The position numbers and the translations under genes were made by a program. A model generated the notes under the pieces. The model was not told where the DNA came from. It did no database searches and saw only the letters and a program-made list of their open reading frames with translations. A DNA stretch of 64,000 nucleotides from Rhodoferax sp. (GTDB taxonomy: Bacteria; Pseudomonadota; Gammaproteobacteria; Burkholderiales; Burkholderiaceae_C). This document shows positions 38,901 to 47,145 of the stretch, one piece after another (within the stretch, counting starts at the first letter, position 1; the number at the start of each line of letters is the position of its first letter). The stretch lies in contig NZ_JAQTXM010000003.1 in NCBI RefSeq assembly GCF_028688795.1, forward strand, positions 175,762 to 239,761, written 5' to 3'.

Positions 38901-39839
38901 CTGGCCTTGCCAACCGTCTCCGGCAGGCGTCACGTTAGCTTCTCCGGCAAGGCGGGTTTGTGGTGCTTGCGGCCAAAGGGCGGCCAGGTCCAGCGCTCGC
39001 CACTGGCCCTTGGCTTGGGTCAGTGGTTGGGCCTGCCAGGGCGCGATGATGGCCGACAGTGTGGCTTGCATTGCCTCGGCTTTGGCGGCGCGCGAGGCGT
39101 TATCCGCGGGCAGCTCAGGTGTCAAGGTGGCCTGCAGCGCAAGCTTCGCCTGCGGCCCGCTCAACTCACCGGTGAGGCTGGCGGCCGCCGCTACTGTCAG
39201 AGGTGTTGGTCGGGAGGGCACGGTGGTTGCCACCTGCCCATTGACTTGCAAGGTGAGCGCCATCGGGGCGAGTGCTTGCAGTTCACCATTGATTTGGTAA
39301 ATACCTGATGAAATACGCCCCTGACCCTCTTCTATCTTGTGTGAGTAGCTATTAAAAATGTAGTGACCACTGAGGTCTGTGGCTTGCAGCGTGGTGCTGC
39401 CTGTCCAACTGAACGAGGCCACTTTGAAGGGAACATCGATGCTGATGGGCAGCGTCAGGTTGGCGGGCGGCGTGGGTGGCGTGTTGTCTGTGTTGGTGCG
39501 ATGATCTTCAAAGGTGAGTGAAGCCACCGTGAGCTCACTCAGCCTTAACTGTTTGTTCAAAAGCGCCCCAAGGGTCCAGGCCACGCGGATGTCTTGCGCC
39601 TGCACACTGAGCTCGCCGCGTTGCCAGCGTAGCCAGCCAATGTGGCCGCCATCGCGCAGCGAGCCGCGCACGTCTTTGGCCTCCAGTGTCTGGTCGGCCG
39701 GCAAAAAACGTTGCAAGCGGGTGAGCAGGGCGGCCAGCGAGTCGCCTGTGCCGCTCCAAAACCACAGTGCGCCGGCAAGTACCAGCACGGCGGCAAGTGT
39801 GGCGGCCAGCAGTTTCAGGCCAATTTTGAGGGCATGCAT
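35919..39839 (-). CDS. tamB: Translocation and assembly module protein TamB
   Basis: A very large (1306 residues) inner-membrane-anchored, periplasm-spanning AsmA-like protein. It has an N-terminal transmembrane helix (about residues 7-28), a long beta-rich repetitive body, and the C-terminal DUF490/TamB domain starting around LDLGPDFSMRGRGLDTRLAG and ending FYDLSKRLTLRAQTGEQSAI. TamB works with the outer membrane protein TamA in assembling some outer membrane proteins, and homologues have been linked to phospholipid transport to the outer membrane. The start overlaps the tamA stop by one base. A probable degenerate repeat copy lies in its coding sequence near 39325. Confidence 0.94.
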   Translation of the reverse strand: MHALKIGLKLLAATLAAVLVLAGALWFWSGTGDSLAALLTRLQRFLPADQTLEAKDVRGSLRDGGHIGWLRWQRGELSVQAQDIRVAWTLGALLNKQLRLSELTVASLTFEDHRTNTDNTPPTPPANLTLPISIDVPFKVASFSWTGSTTLQATDLSGHYIFNSYSHKIEEGQGRISSGIYQINGELQALAPMALTLQVNGQVATTVPSRPTPLTVAAAASLTGELSGPQAKLALQATLTPELPADNASRAAKAEAMQATLSAIIAPWQAQPLTQAKGQWRALDLAALWPQAPQTRLAGEANVTPAGDGWQGQVLLTNDLPGPWNQQHLPLASLRATVNFVQGQWALQALSATGAGGTVTGTGQFNAGLWQGEASLQGVNPAGIDSRVANASMSGSVQVRQTSSGIGFAARIQSDAGKPRLAKASPSNSSPAKPNQPIDHFQAIQLQSLQADGLWASPLLSLNTLHIDAQDARLVGQNLQYHTVTQAAKGQATLNLPGLDSTLDGNLSSATGQGNLTVSVTDAARATRWLSRFPAVANTLRQTSLEGAAELKTTWQGGWQAQAIGLKIDAALRAPKLDWTSRPTATSASTSTPPQSTSWHFNDLQVDLSGTLAALQLRAQGHAKTGTRQIDWQTQLSASQLDANHWQAALNQLKLSTQDSAQPGSWSLQLTQPANAPVALDWRQNNLTQTLTVSGSSAQLTGPLPGVASLSWQPARWSQQRGSAGTPTQPKALWQSQGQISRLPLAWLDALSNKSMTELGLSSDVLLAGNWDAKHTDTLHLSALLERSSGDLRLSTDASRQRALPANMQEARLNVNLDGGQLSGSLRWDSERAGKALMAFSTRLDLAQGLQWADDAPLGGSLQMQLPPVDAWSMLAPPGWRLRGTLDANATLTGTRKQPHWLGTLRAQDLAVRSVADGIDFQQGSLTARLEGQQLTIDDFTLFGAGGTAGGTVKVTGTAQWLPAGKPDAPLAQRVAISLEANAKALRLSTRSDRRITVSGRLTAQLKDTRLVLRGKLSADQALITLPSESAPTLGDDVVVRPSAAQAAQEALAKRNAPVLNPASKRPVNTISPDVQVTLDLGPDFSMRGRGLDTRLAGNLELRAIGNAAPTLTGSVRTVRGTYQAYGQRLDIEQGVLRFFGPVDNPALDILAIRPKLSQRVGVQVLGTALSPVVRLYADPELPEAEKLAWLVLGRSASGSGGEAALLQQAALALLGGNGQGPSASLTQALGLDELSFRGSSDNTASGATVTLGKRLSNDFYVAYESGLAGTMGVFTIFYDLSKRLTLRAQTGEQSAIDLIWTLRYD
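39325..39366 (+). repeat. Possible degenerate copy of the dispersed repeat inside tamB
   Basis: The right end AGTAGCTATTAAAAATGTAG matches the right end of copy K (AGCTACTAAAAATATAG) in 15 of 17 positions. The left part, CCTCTTCTATCTTG, is only loosely similar. It is translated on the other strand as part of TamB (HYIFNSYSHKIEEG). Confidence 0.4.
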
Positions 39840-41707
39840 CAGAAGGTAAAGCCCAGGTTCAGGTGCAGGCGAAGACGCCGCACATCCACGCCATAAGCCA
39901 GGTCAATTTGCAGCGGCCCGACCGGGCTCTTCCAGCGCGCGCCAATGCCCACACCTACCTTGGGGCTGAGTTCAGAGGTTTGGTTAGCCACAGCGCCTGC
40001 GTCCACAAACACGGTGCTTTCCCAGTCGCTCAGGTTGCCGTTGATGCGGATCGGGCGCTGCCATTCGATGCTCGCCGTGGTCAGGTAACGGCCTGCGGTG
40101 ACGCTGCCATCGGCTAAGGTGACGCCAATGTCGTGCAGGCCATAACCGCGCACGCTGTTGTCGCCACCGGCCAGAAACAACTGGGTGCTGGGCAGGGTGA
40201 GGCTGTCTTTTGCAAGGATCGCACCAGCTGAGGCGCGCATGGCCAGGCGCCCGGCGCTGGCTTGCGTGGCGCTGTCAGTGCTGTTGTCGCCAAGCCCCCA
40301 GAAACCTTGCCATCGGGTCAGCAGTCGGGTGTAGACCTGATGGTCTGCGCCGAGCGTGCTGCCGCCGCCTACTTCAGCGCCCCAGCCCCATCCGCTTGAG
40401 GGAAACGGCAGGGTGTCGTAGTAACGCACGGCGAAGGCATAGTTGGCGCTGATGGACTGCGCAATCACCGGCTCTGTGATGTCAGTGTCCACCGACTCGG
40501 CCCGGTCGTATTGCAAATACAGGTTGCGGTCAATGCGCTGGTTGCTTTGTTTGCGCCCACCGCGCAACTGCTGGCTGGTGACATCGCGCGTGCCTAGCAA
40601 CTGGTTTTGCAACAGGCCAGAGGTTACCCAGCGCCAATTGTCGGCATCTGGCGGTGAGGTCAGCTCAGAGCCAATAGCGCGGGTTTCGCGGTCGAGCTGC
40701 AGCTTGCTGACAGCCCGCCAGCCAATGCCCGGTACTTTGTGGTGCGTGTGCTCCACCGACAGTCGCGGCCCGGTGTCGGTGCTGATGCCAATCCCCAACA
40801 CCAGCTTTTGCAGATTGGCCTCGCGCAGCTTCACCATGATCTGGGCGGCGTCCGGATTGGTCGTGGTGTCAAGGGTGAGATACGCCGAGTCAAAGTAACC
40901 GCTGTCCGACAGGCGTTGCTGTGCATCTACCAGTTCGGTCTGGCTGTAATCCGCACCGGGGGTGATGCGGGCCAGTCGCCGCACCAGGTCTTCGTCATAA
41001 CGATTCAGACCTTCGATGACCAAATCGCCCATGCGGTAGGCCGCACCCGAGTCCAGCGTCACTTGCAGTTGCGCCTGGTGCGCATCTGGGTCAATGTCAG
41101 CCAGCGTGTTGCTGATGCGCCCGCTTGGGTAGCGCTGCGTGGTGAGCTGACGCAGCGCCTGCAGTTTGGCTGCGTCCCAGGCTGTTTGTGTGAAACGGCT
41201 GCCTGCGCGAAGTGACCAGTTGGTCTGGATGTCTTCGCGCTGGCTGGCCGCTGCGGCGTCCGTGGCAATGGCGCCGGTGAATGTGATCTGAACTTGTTGC
41301 ACCCGGGTGGCTTCACCCGGCGTGACGGTGATGTTGACCACCGGCCAGGGTGTGCCGGCCGTGGCGCTTTGGCGTTCGATAACGATGGCTGGCGAGAAAT
41401 AACCCAGCGTGCCAATGAGCTTGCGGGCGTCTTCCGTAGCCTGCGCCATCAGGCGTTCCAGCTCATCCTCATTGAGGTCGGTGAGTTCGCGATACCGTTG
41501 CAGTTCCAGATGGCGGGTCAGCAGTTGTTTGATGTCATCTGGCGCCTGGACGTTGATCACAAAGGCGGAACTTGTTGGCGCAAGCACCGCAGGTTGCTGC
41601 CCTGAATCGGGAGTCTGTGTCGCAAGTTGGGGTGTCAGGGCTGGGGATTGCGCCCAGATCAGACTCGGGGCAGCAGCGAGCACCACCATCAAGTGCCAGG
41701 CGTTCAT
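39839..41707 (-). CDS. tamA: Outer membrane protein TamA (BamA/Omp85 family)
   Basis: An Omp85-family outer membrane beta-barrel with N-terminal POTRA domains, partner of TamB. The ATG at 41707 gives a signal peptide (MNAWHLMVVLAAAPSLIWAQ) and 622 residues; the open frame extends upstream inside the VWA gene. POTRA-like regions occupy about residues 50-270, then the barrel with a conserved VRGYGLHDIG segment (the VRGY motif) near residue 510. The protein ends in GFTF, with the terminal Phe typical of outer membrane proteins. Overlaps: ATGA with the VWA gene and TGATG with tamB. Confidence 0.93.
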   Translation of the reverse strand: MNAWHLMVVLAAAPSLIWAQSPALTPQLATQTPDSGQQPAVLAPTSSAFVINVQAPDDIKQLLTRHLELQRYRELTDLNEDELERLMAQATEDARKLIGTLGYFSPAIVIERQSATAGTPWPVVNITVTPGEATRVQQVQITFTGAIATDAAAASQREDIQTNWSLRAGSRFTQTAWDAAKLQALRQLTTQRYPSGRISNTLADIDPDAHQAQLQVTLDSGAAYRMGDLVIEGLNRYDEDLVRRLARITPGADYSQTELVDAQQRLSDSGYFDSAYLTLDTTTNPDAAQIMVKLREANLQKLVLGIGISTDTGPRLSVEHTHHKVPGIGWRAVSKLQLDRETRAIGSELTSPPDADNWRWVTSGLLQNQLLGTRDVTSQQLRGGRKQSNQRIDRNLYLQYDRAESVDTDITEPVIAQSISANYAFAVRYYDTLPFPSSGWGWGAEVGGGSTLGADHQVYTRLLTRWQGFWGLGDNSTDSATQASAGRLAMRASAGAILAKDSLTLPSTQLFLAGGDNSVRGYGLHDIGVTLADGSVTAGRYLTTASIEWQRPIRINGNLSDWESTVFVDAGAVANQTSELSPKVGVGIGARWKSPVGPLQIDLAYGVDVRRLRLHLNLGFTF

Positions 41708-42918
41708 TTGCTCAAGAGCCGCATGGTGTCTTCCAGCCCCTTGAGGGTCAGTGGAAACATGCGCCCGCTCATGAGTTGCTGCACGATGCTGATGCTCTGG
41801 CGGTATTGCCATACGCCTTGCGGTTCGGGGTTGATCCAGGCGAATTTGGGAAAGGTGCTGGTGAGCCGCCCCAGCCATGCCACGCCGGCTTCCTCGTTGC
41901 TGTATTCCACGCTGCCACCGGGCTGCAAGATCTCATACGGGCTCATGGTGGCGTCGCCAATGAAGATCAGTTTGTAGTCTTTGTTGTACTTGCGCAGAAT
42001 GTCCCAGGTGGCAAATTTTTCGGCGTAACGGCGCCGGTTGTTTTTCCACATGAAGTCATACACGCAGTTGTGAAAGTAATAAAACTCCAGGTGCTTGAAC
42101 TCGGCCTTTGCGGCTGAAAACAGCTCTTCAACCCGTGCAATGTGTTCGTCCATGGTGCCGCCTACATCCATCAGCAACAACACTTTGACGTTGTTGTGGC
42201 GTTCGGGGCGCATCTTGATGTCCAGGTAGCCGGCGTTGGCGGCGGTGCTGTGGATGGTGCTGTCCAGATCCAACTCTTCCACATGGCCTTCGCGGGCGAA
42301 CTTTCGCAGGCGGCGCAAGGCCACCTTGATGTTGCGCGTGCCAAGCTCTTGTGTGTCGTCGTAGTCTTTGTAGGCACGCTGCTCCCACACCTTGACGGCA
42401 CTTTTGTTCTTGCCCGGGCCGCCGATGCGGATGCCTTGCGGGTTGTAGCCACCGTGGCCAAAGGGGCTGGTGCCGCCGGTGCCAATCCACTTGCTGCCAC
42501 CCTCGTGACGCTCTTTTTGCTCTTCGAGGCGTTTTTTGAGCGTTTCCATCAACTCGTCCCAACCCATTTTTTCGATGGCCGCTTTTTGCTCGGGGCTGAG
42601 GTTGCTTTCCAGTGTTTTCTTGAGCCACTCCAAAGGAATGTCTTTGGTGAAATCGGTGATGAGTTCGATGCCTTTGAAGTAAGCTGAAAAAGCCTTGTCG
42701 AACTTGTCGTAATGCTTTTCGTCCTTGACCAGGGTGGCGCGGCTCAGGTAGTAAAAATCGTCGATCTTGTAGCCACTGGGGGCGGCGCTGTCGTCATCCG
42801 GTTGGGCCGTTTTTGGCCCGACCACGCCGAGTTTCAAGGCTTCAAGCAGGGTCAGGAATTCCTTGACCGACACCGGCAGCTTGGCGGCGCGCAGGGTGTA
42901 GAAGAAGTCAATTAGCAT
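41704..42918 (-). CDS. VWA-domain (CoxE-like) protein
   Basis: A 404-residue cytoplasmic protein with a C-terminal von Willebrand A-type domain. The metal-ion-dependent adhesion site reads LLLMDVGGTMDEH, so the usual DxSxS is DxGxT here, and a later segment reads FIGDATMSPYEI. A Gly-rich linker (GTGGTSPFGHGGYNPQGIRI) precedes the VWA region. VWA proteins of this type are commonly paired with MoxR ATPases, and a MoxR gene lies about 0.6 kb upstream. The pair may act in maturing or remodelling a protein target. The gene overlaps tamA by four bases. Confidence 0.85.
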   Translation of the reverse strand: MLIDFFYTLRAAKLPVSVKEFLTLLEALKLGVVGPKTAQPDDDSAAPSGYKIDDFYYLSRATLVKDEKHYDKFDKAFSAYFKGIELITDFTKDIPLEWLKKTLESNLSPEQKAAIEKMGWDELMETLKKRLEEQKERHEGGSKWIGTGGTSPFGHGGYNPQGIRIGGPGKNKSAVKVWEQRAYKDYDDTQELGTRNIKVALRRLRKFAREGHVEELDLDSTIHSTAANAGYLDIKMRPERHNNVKVLLLMDVGGTMDEHIARVEELFSAAKAEFKHLEFYYFHNCVYDFMWKNNRRRYAEKFATWDILRKYNKDYKLIFIGDATMSPYEILQPGGSVEYSNEEAGVAWLGRLTSTFPKFAWINPEPQGVWQYRQSISIVQQLMSGRMFPLTLKGLEDTMRLLSK

Positions 42919-42921
42919 GGC

Positions 42922-43518
42922 CTAGCTGCGAGGCTTGTCCAGCAAATACAGCAACTGCGCCTTGACTTCCGGCCATTCACCTTGGCGCAGGCTGTACATC
43001 ACGGTGTCGCGGATGGTGCCATCGCGGCGCAGGGCGTGGCCACGGATCACGCCGTCTTTTTTGGCACCCAGGCGTTCAATGGCGGCTTGGGACGCAAAGT
43101 TGAAGTTGTCCGTGCGCCAGCCGACCACGTGGCAATCCAGAGCCTCGAACGCGTGGGTCAGCATGAGCAGTTTGCAGGTGGTATTAACATGGCTGCGCTG
43201 CACACTTTTGGCATACCATGTGTAACCAATTTCAACGCGTTTGACGGCTGGCAGGATGTCGTGAAAACTGGTGCAGCCTAGTACCTTGCCGCTGTCGGCT
43301 TCCACGACAGCAAATGCAAACCTGTTGCCCGCCTCGCGCATGGCCAAGGCGTCGTCGATGTACTTGCGGGTGTTCTCGGGCTCAGGCACCGAGGTGACAC
43401 GAATATCCCAAAGCGCACCATCCGCCGCAGCGGCGCGCAGGCCAGCTTCGTGCTCAAGCGCCAGAGGCACCAGTGTGATGCCGCGTGTATTCAAGGTGAC
43501 CGGTTCAACAAAAGCCAT
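42922..43518 (-). CDS. GNAT-family N-acetyltransferase (RimJ/RimL-like)
   Basis: A 198-residue acetyltransferase of the RimJ/RimL type. The N-terminal part contains LVPLALEHEAGLRAAAADG, and the acetyl-CoA region contains RVEIGYTWYAKSVQRSHVNT with the following helix. FNFASQAAIERLGAKKDGVI is the typical C-terminal motif. It lies between the MoxR and VWA genes with a three-base spacing to the latter, so it is probably co-expressed with them. The substrate could be a protein N-terminus or a small molecule; the sequence does not say. Confidence 0.85.
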   Translation of the reverse strand: MAFVEPVTLNTRGITLVPLALEHEAGLRAAAADGALWDIRVTSVPEPENTRKYIDDALAMREAGNRFAFAVVEADSGKVLGCTSFHDILPAVKRVEIGYTWYAKSVQRSHVNTTCKLLMLTHAFEALDCHVVGWRTDNFNFASQAAIERLGAKKDGVIRGHALRRDGTIRDTVMYSLRQGEWPEVKAQLLYLLDKPRS

Positions 43519-43545
43519 TCAATTTCTCCAAAATGTTCACAAGAA

Positions 43546-44400
43546 TCACCGATTTCGGCTCTGCATGAACACCAGTTTTTCAAACAGTGTCACATCCTGC
43601 TCGTTTTTCAGCAAGGCACCGACCAGCGGCGGCACAGCCACTTTGTCGTCCTGCGTTTGCAAGGCGGACAAGGGAATGTCCTGCGCCATCAACAGTTTCA
43701 ACCAGTCCAGCAGCTCGCTGGTGGAGGGCTTCTTCTTCAGGCCGGGCAGGTTGCGCACGTCAAAAAACGTCTTCATGGCAGCGCTGAGCAATTCAGCTTT
43801 CAGGCCCGGAAAGTGCACATCGACAATCTGTTTCATGGTCACTGCATCAGGAAACTTGATGTAGTGAAAAAAGCAGCGGCGCAAAAACGCGTCAGGCAGT
43901 TCTTTTTCGTTGTTGGAGGTGATGAACACCAGTGGGCGGTGCTTGGCACGAATCAATTCGCGGGTCTCATAACAATAAAACTCCATGCGGTCGATTTCAC
44001 GCAGCAAGTCGTTCGGAAACTCAATGTCGGCCTTGTCAATCTCGTCAATCAGCAGGGCCACCGGCTGCTCGGCCGTGAACGCCTGCCACAGCACCCCTTT
44101 GACGATGTAGTTGTTGATGTCGCGCACGCGCTCGCCGCCATCCAGGTTCGACAGCTGCGAGTCGCGCAGGCGGCTCACTGCGTCGTACTCATACAAGCCC
44201 TGTTGCGCCTTGGTGGTGCTTTTGATGTGCCATTGCAGCAATGGCAAATTCAGTGCGGTCGCCACTTCTTCGGCCAGCATGGTTTTGCCGGTGCCGGGTT
44301 CGCCTTTAACCAGCAGCGGGCGCTGCAAGGTAATGGCGGCGTTCACCGAGAGCATCAGGTCATCGGTTGCGACGTAGTTTTGGGTGCCTTGGAATTTCAT
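43546..44400 (-). CDS. MoxR-type AAA+ ATPase
   Basis: A 284-residue AAA+ ATPase of the MoxR branch. Walker A is LLVKGEPGTGKTMLAEEV, Walker B is VALLIDEIDKADIEFP, sensor 1 is PLVFITSNNEKELPDAFLRR, and FFHYIKFPDAVTMKQIV follows. MoxR ATPases act as chaperone-like remodelling enzymes, usually with a VWA partner such as the one two genes downstream. I chose the ATG at 44400 (MKFQGTQNYVATDDL), which fits the family; a GTG at 44463 would add 21 residues. The gene is divergent from the diheme cytochrome gene. Confidence 0.9.
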   Translation of the reverse strand: MKFQGTQNYVATDDLMLSVNAAITLQRPLLVKGEPGTGKTMLAEEVATALNLPLLQWHIKSTTKAQQGLYEYDAVSRLRDSQLSNLDGGERVRDINNYIVKGVLWQAFTAEQPVALLIDEIDKADIEFPNDLLREIDRMEFYCYETRELIRAKHRPLVFITSNNEKELPDAFLRRCFFHYIKFPDAVTMKQIVDVHFPGLKAELLSAAMKTFFDVRNLPGLKKKPSTSELLDWLKLLMAQDIPLSALQTQDDKVAVPPLVGALLKNEQDVTLFEKLVFMQSRNR

Positions 44401-44508
44401 GGTGTGGGTCAGGAAAGTGAGGTCTATGGGCCGTGGGGTGGCATTTGGTTGGGTTGCAATCACGTCAATATCGGGTTTACGCCATGACGCGAGCGCTGGC
44501 TGGCTCCC

Positions 44509-44531
44509 TATAATTGTTTGATATTTATCAA
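44509..44531 (+). promoter_or_regulatory. -10 hexamer with adjacent FNR/ANR-type operator upstream of the diheme cytochrome gene
   Basis: TATAAT (44509-44514) is followed three bases later by TTGAT-ATTT-ATCAA (44518-44531), a perfect match to the FNR/ANR/CRP-type anaerobic palindrome. Placed over the expected transcription start it would act as a repressor site. The same arrangement precedes coxB. Confidence 0.65.
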
Positions 44532-44567
44532 ATCAAACAACGCCCTTTAACGGATTGTCTTAGCAAA

Positions 44568-45227
44568 ATGAACAAAATTCTGTTGTCCGTGTCGTCTCTG
44601 CTTGTCGCCTGTGCAACCACTGTGACGGCGTATGCACAAGATATCAAGGGAGATGCCGGGGCGGGTGCCCAGAAAAATGCGCTGTGTGTCGGCTGTCACG
44701 GCATCAAAGGCTACCACATTGGTTTTCCTGAAGTGCATCAGGTGCCGAAAATCTCAGGTCAGAGCGCTGGGTACATCCGCGCGGCTCTGCACGCTTACAA
44801 AACTGGCGATCGCAAGCACCCCTCCATGCGCACGCTGGCCAACAGCCTGAGCGATCAGGACATTGCCGATCTGGCCGCCTATTATGCTGGCACCGGCACC
44901 GGGGTAACGTTGCCAGCGGCAGCCGCAGAAGGCTCTGCCAAGGCCGCAGAGTTGGTTACCAAGGGTGGCTGCACCTCCTGTCATGGTGCCAATATGAGTA
45001 AACCCATTGACCCGGCCTACCCCAAGATTGCAGGCCAGCACAGCGACTATTTGTACGTTGCCTTGCGCTCTTACAAGACCAACGACAAGCCTCTGATCGG
45101 CCGAGGTAACCCCGTCATGGGCGGCATTGCCAAGCAGTTTTCCAATGCGGATTTAAAGGTGTTGGCCGACTACATGGGCGGCCTGCCCAGTGAGATGCAA
45201 ACGGTGCAGCGTGACCGCCTGAAATAA
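44568..45227 (+). CDS. Diheme cytochrome c (c4-like)
   Basis: A 219-residue periplasmic electron carrier. The N-terminal signal peptide (about residues 1-24, ending TAYAQ) is followed by two cytochrome c domains with heme sites CVGCHG and CTSCHG. Distal Met ligands are in the segments HPSMRTLANSLSDQD and GNPVMGGIAKQFS. The tandem organisation fits cytochrome c4, which donates electrons to terminal oxidases. The ATG at 44568 was chosen over an in-frame upstream start that would lie within the FNR-type operator. Confidence 0.92.
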   Translation: MNKILLSVSSLLVACATTVTAYAQDIKGDAGAGAQKNALCVGCHGIKGYHIGFPEVHQVPKISGQSAGYIRAALHAYKTGDRKHPSMRTLANSLSDQDIADLAAYYAGTGTGVTLPAAAAEGSAKAAELVTKGGCTSCHGANMSKPIDPAYPKIAGQHSDYLYVALRSYKTNDKPLIGRGNPVMGGIAKQFSNADLKVLADYMGGLPSEMQTVQRDRLK

Positions 45228-45234
45228 GCGCGTT

Positions 45235-45669
45235 TCAGTCGCGTGTGGCGTGACGCTGCACGCAAGCCACATAGGCCTCGCCGTCGGGCGCCCGTTTGGC
45301 GCGCTGGCTCTCCCAGATCATTTGCCCGAGGCAGTCCATGGCCTCGTGGTGCGCTTCATGCAGTGAGTCGCGTTGGTGGGTGAGTAATTCAACGGCCTGT
45401 CGAATGCCGCGTGGCTGGTCGATGCTGCACTGTTCGCTGATCGACAAGTGCATCGACAAATGCAAGAAGCCGTTGGTTTTACCTTCTTCCACTTGCCCCA
45501 TGGCCGCCAGCGCGGCGTCGACGTCAGACAACAATGCGTGGTACTCGGGGTGCTCATCAATCCACAGACTTGCTATTGTTTCAATAGCCTCAAGCGCTTG
45601 TTCTGCCTGCGCTTTGGCATAAACAGAGCAGAAAAATCGACGGACATCGGCTTGTGAAGGGTTGAACAT
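45235..45669 (-). CDS. DUF1841 family protein
   Basis: A 144-residue soluble protein. It begins MFNPSQADVRRFFCSVYAKA and contains WIDEHPEYHALLSD, GFLHLSMHLSISEQCSIDQP and HEAHHEAMDCLGQMIWESQR, which I recognise as the DUF1841 pattern. The function is unknown; the conserved His/Glu in the C-terminal helices could bind metal. The open frame extends 27 codons upstream, but MFNPS is the family start. It is convergent with the cytochrome gene, with a seven-base gap. A possible repeat remnant lies around residues 20-35. Confidence 0.85.
   Translation of the reverse strand: MFNPSQADVRRFFCSVYAKAQAEQALEAIETIASLWIDEHPEYHALLSDVDAALAAMGQVEEGKTNGFLHLSMHLSISEQCSIDQPRGIRQAVELLTHQRDSLHEAHHEAMDCLGQMIWESQRAKRAPDGEAYVACVQRHATRD
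45570..45612 (-). repeat. Possible repeat remnant inside the DUF1841 gene
   Basis: CAATAGCCTCAAGCGCTTGT resembles the left part of the reverse-orientation copies (AAATAGCTTCTTGCGCTTAT). Only about 20 bases align, so it may be chance. Confidence 0.25.
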
Positions 45670-45697
45670 GGTGGCGCGGATTGTCGCTGCTGCTGGG

Positions 45698-46354
45698 TCA
45701 GTCGATTTGCCAGGCTGGCAATTGCCAGTTACGCCACATGGCCAAACCACGCAGCCCAGCGGTGACGATCACACACGCCACCAGCGATACCCAACCCGGC
45801 GCGCCCAGTTGCCACAAGCCAATGTAAACCCAGCCCCCGGCAAAAGCGCACACCGCATACGGGCGGTGGTCGCTGAAGGCGGCGGGGATTTCGTTGCAGA
45901 CAATGTCGCGCAGCACGCCGCCAAACACGCCGGTGATCAAGCCCATCAGCACGGCCACCAGCGCGGGCGACTGACTCAGCAGCGCCTGGTGGACGCCGGT
46001 GGCGGTGAAGAGCCCCAAGCCCAGCGCATCAGGCCATTCAATGGCTTTGCGCGTCAAATTAAAGTGATGACTGCGCATGAACAGCATGGCCAGCAAACAA
46101 AGGGCCAGCACACCCCACAACATTTCCACATGCCGCACCCAGAAAAACGGCCGCTCATCAAGCAACAAGTCGCGCAGCGTGCCACCGCCAAAGGCGGCCA
46201 GAAAGCCCACCACACAGACGCCGACGGCATCGAGCCGCTTTTGCGCGCCTTCCAAAATCCCCGACAATGCAAACGCTGCTGTGCCAGCCAGTTCGACGGT
46301 AAGACGAAGGGTTTGTCCCCAATGTTGAATGCTGTCCAAGCTTGAATTTTCCAT
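45698..46354 (-). CDS. TRIC/UPF0126 family membrane protein
   Basis: A 218-residue inner-membrane protein with six to seven predicted helices. The internal duplication of the UPF0126 family shows as FLAAFGGGTLRDLLLDE and GVFGGVLRDIVCNE. Eukaryotic and some prokaryotic relatives are trimeric intracellular cation (TRIC) channels, so a cation or glycine-related transport role is plausible but untested here. The gene is divergent from the TauE/SafE-type transporter, with 17 bp between starts. Confidence 0.88.
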   Translation of the reverse strand: MENSSLDSIQHWGQTLRLTVELAGTAAFALSGILEGAQKRLDAVGVCVVGFLAAFGGGTLRDLLLDERPFFWVRHVEMLWGVLALCLLAMLFMRSHHFNLTRKAIEWPDALGLGLFTATGVHQALLSQSPALVAVLMGLITGVFGGVLRDIVCNEIPAAFSDHRPYAVCAFAGGWVYIGLWQLGAPGWVSLVACVIVTAGLRGLAMWRNWQLPAWQID

Positions 46355-46371
46355 CTCTTAATTGTCGCGCC

Positions 46372-47136
46372 ATGGCCTTGCCGGAAACTTATCCCTTCAT
46401 CACCGATCCGTATTTTTATGTGGTCACCATCCCCGCCGTGCTGCTGCTGGGGGTGAGCAAAAGTGGCTTTGGCGCCGGGTTTGGCTCGCTGGCCGTGCCG
46501 ATGATGGCACTGGCGGTGAGTGTGCCGCAGGCCGCGGCTATTTTGATGCCGGTGCTGCTGCTGATGGACGTGTTGGGTATGGCGGCGTTTCGCAAAGACT
46601 TTGACCTGAAGCTGCTGAAATTTTTGATTCCCTGCGGTCTGGTTGGTATCGTGGTGGGTGCGCTGCTTTTTAAATTGCTCAACGCCCACACGGTGGCGGG
46701 CATTGTGGGGGGCTTCACTTTGTTGTTTCTGGCGCAGCGCCTGCTGTTTCCACCCAAGGCTGACAGCCCGCCACCGCCGCGTTGGCTGGGCGCCATTCTG
46801 ACGGCCACTTCCGGCTTTACCAGCTTCATTGCCCACGCTGGTGGGCCGCCGGTGAACGCCTACATGATCCCGATGCGGCTGTCACCCATTCGGTTCACCG
46901 CCACCATGGCGTTTTTCTTTTTTGTGATCAACCTGGCCAAGTGGGTGCCTTACGCCTGGCTGGGGCTTCTGGACTGGCGCAATTTCGCCACGTCTTTGGT
47001 GTTGTTGCCGATTGCACCGATTGGTGTGTGGGTGGGCGTGCGGCTGGCGCGGCGCATCAGCCAGGTGCTGTTTTACAGGTTTTTGTACGCCGGGATGTTT
47101 CTAACCGGGATCAAGCTGCTGTGGGATGCTGTGTAA
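46372..47136 (+). CDS. TauE/SafE family permease
   Basis: A 254-residue membrane protein with about eight hydrophobic segments. The signature GVSKSGFGAGFGSLAVPMMA near the N-terminus and the C-terminal repeat-like FYRFLYAGMFLTGIKLLWDA are typical of the TauE/SafE (DUF81) family. Members are proposed exporters of sulfite, sulfoacetate or related anions. The ATG at 46372 is preferred over an upstream in-frame codon at 46342, which lies in the neighbouring gene. Repeat copy J follows the stop. Confidence 0.88.
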   Translation: MALPETYPFITDPYFYVVTIPAVLLLGVSKSGFGAGFGSLAVPMMALAVSVPQAAAILMPVLLLMDVLGMAAFRKDFDLKLLKFLIPCGLVGIVVGALLFKLLNAHTVAGIVGGFTLLFLAQRLLFPPKADSPPPPRWLGAILTATSGFTSFIAHAGGPPVNAYMIPMRLSPIRFTATMAFFFFVINLAKWVPYAWLGLLDWRNFATSLVLLPIAPIGVWVGVRLARRISQVLFYRFLYAGMFLTGIKLLWDAV

Positions 47137-47145
47137 TATTTGCTA

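Noticed and set aside
36067..39308. Several long open frames on the plus strand opposite tamB
   Set aside because: They lack family motifs and ribosome-binding sites and are the expected shadow of a long GC-rich gene on the other strand.
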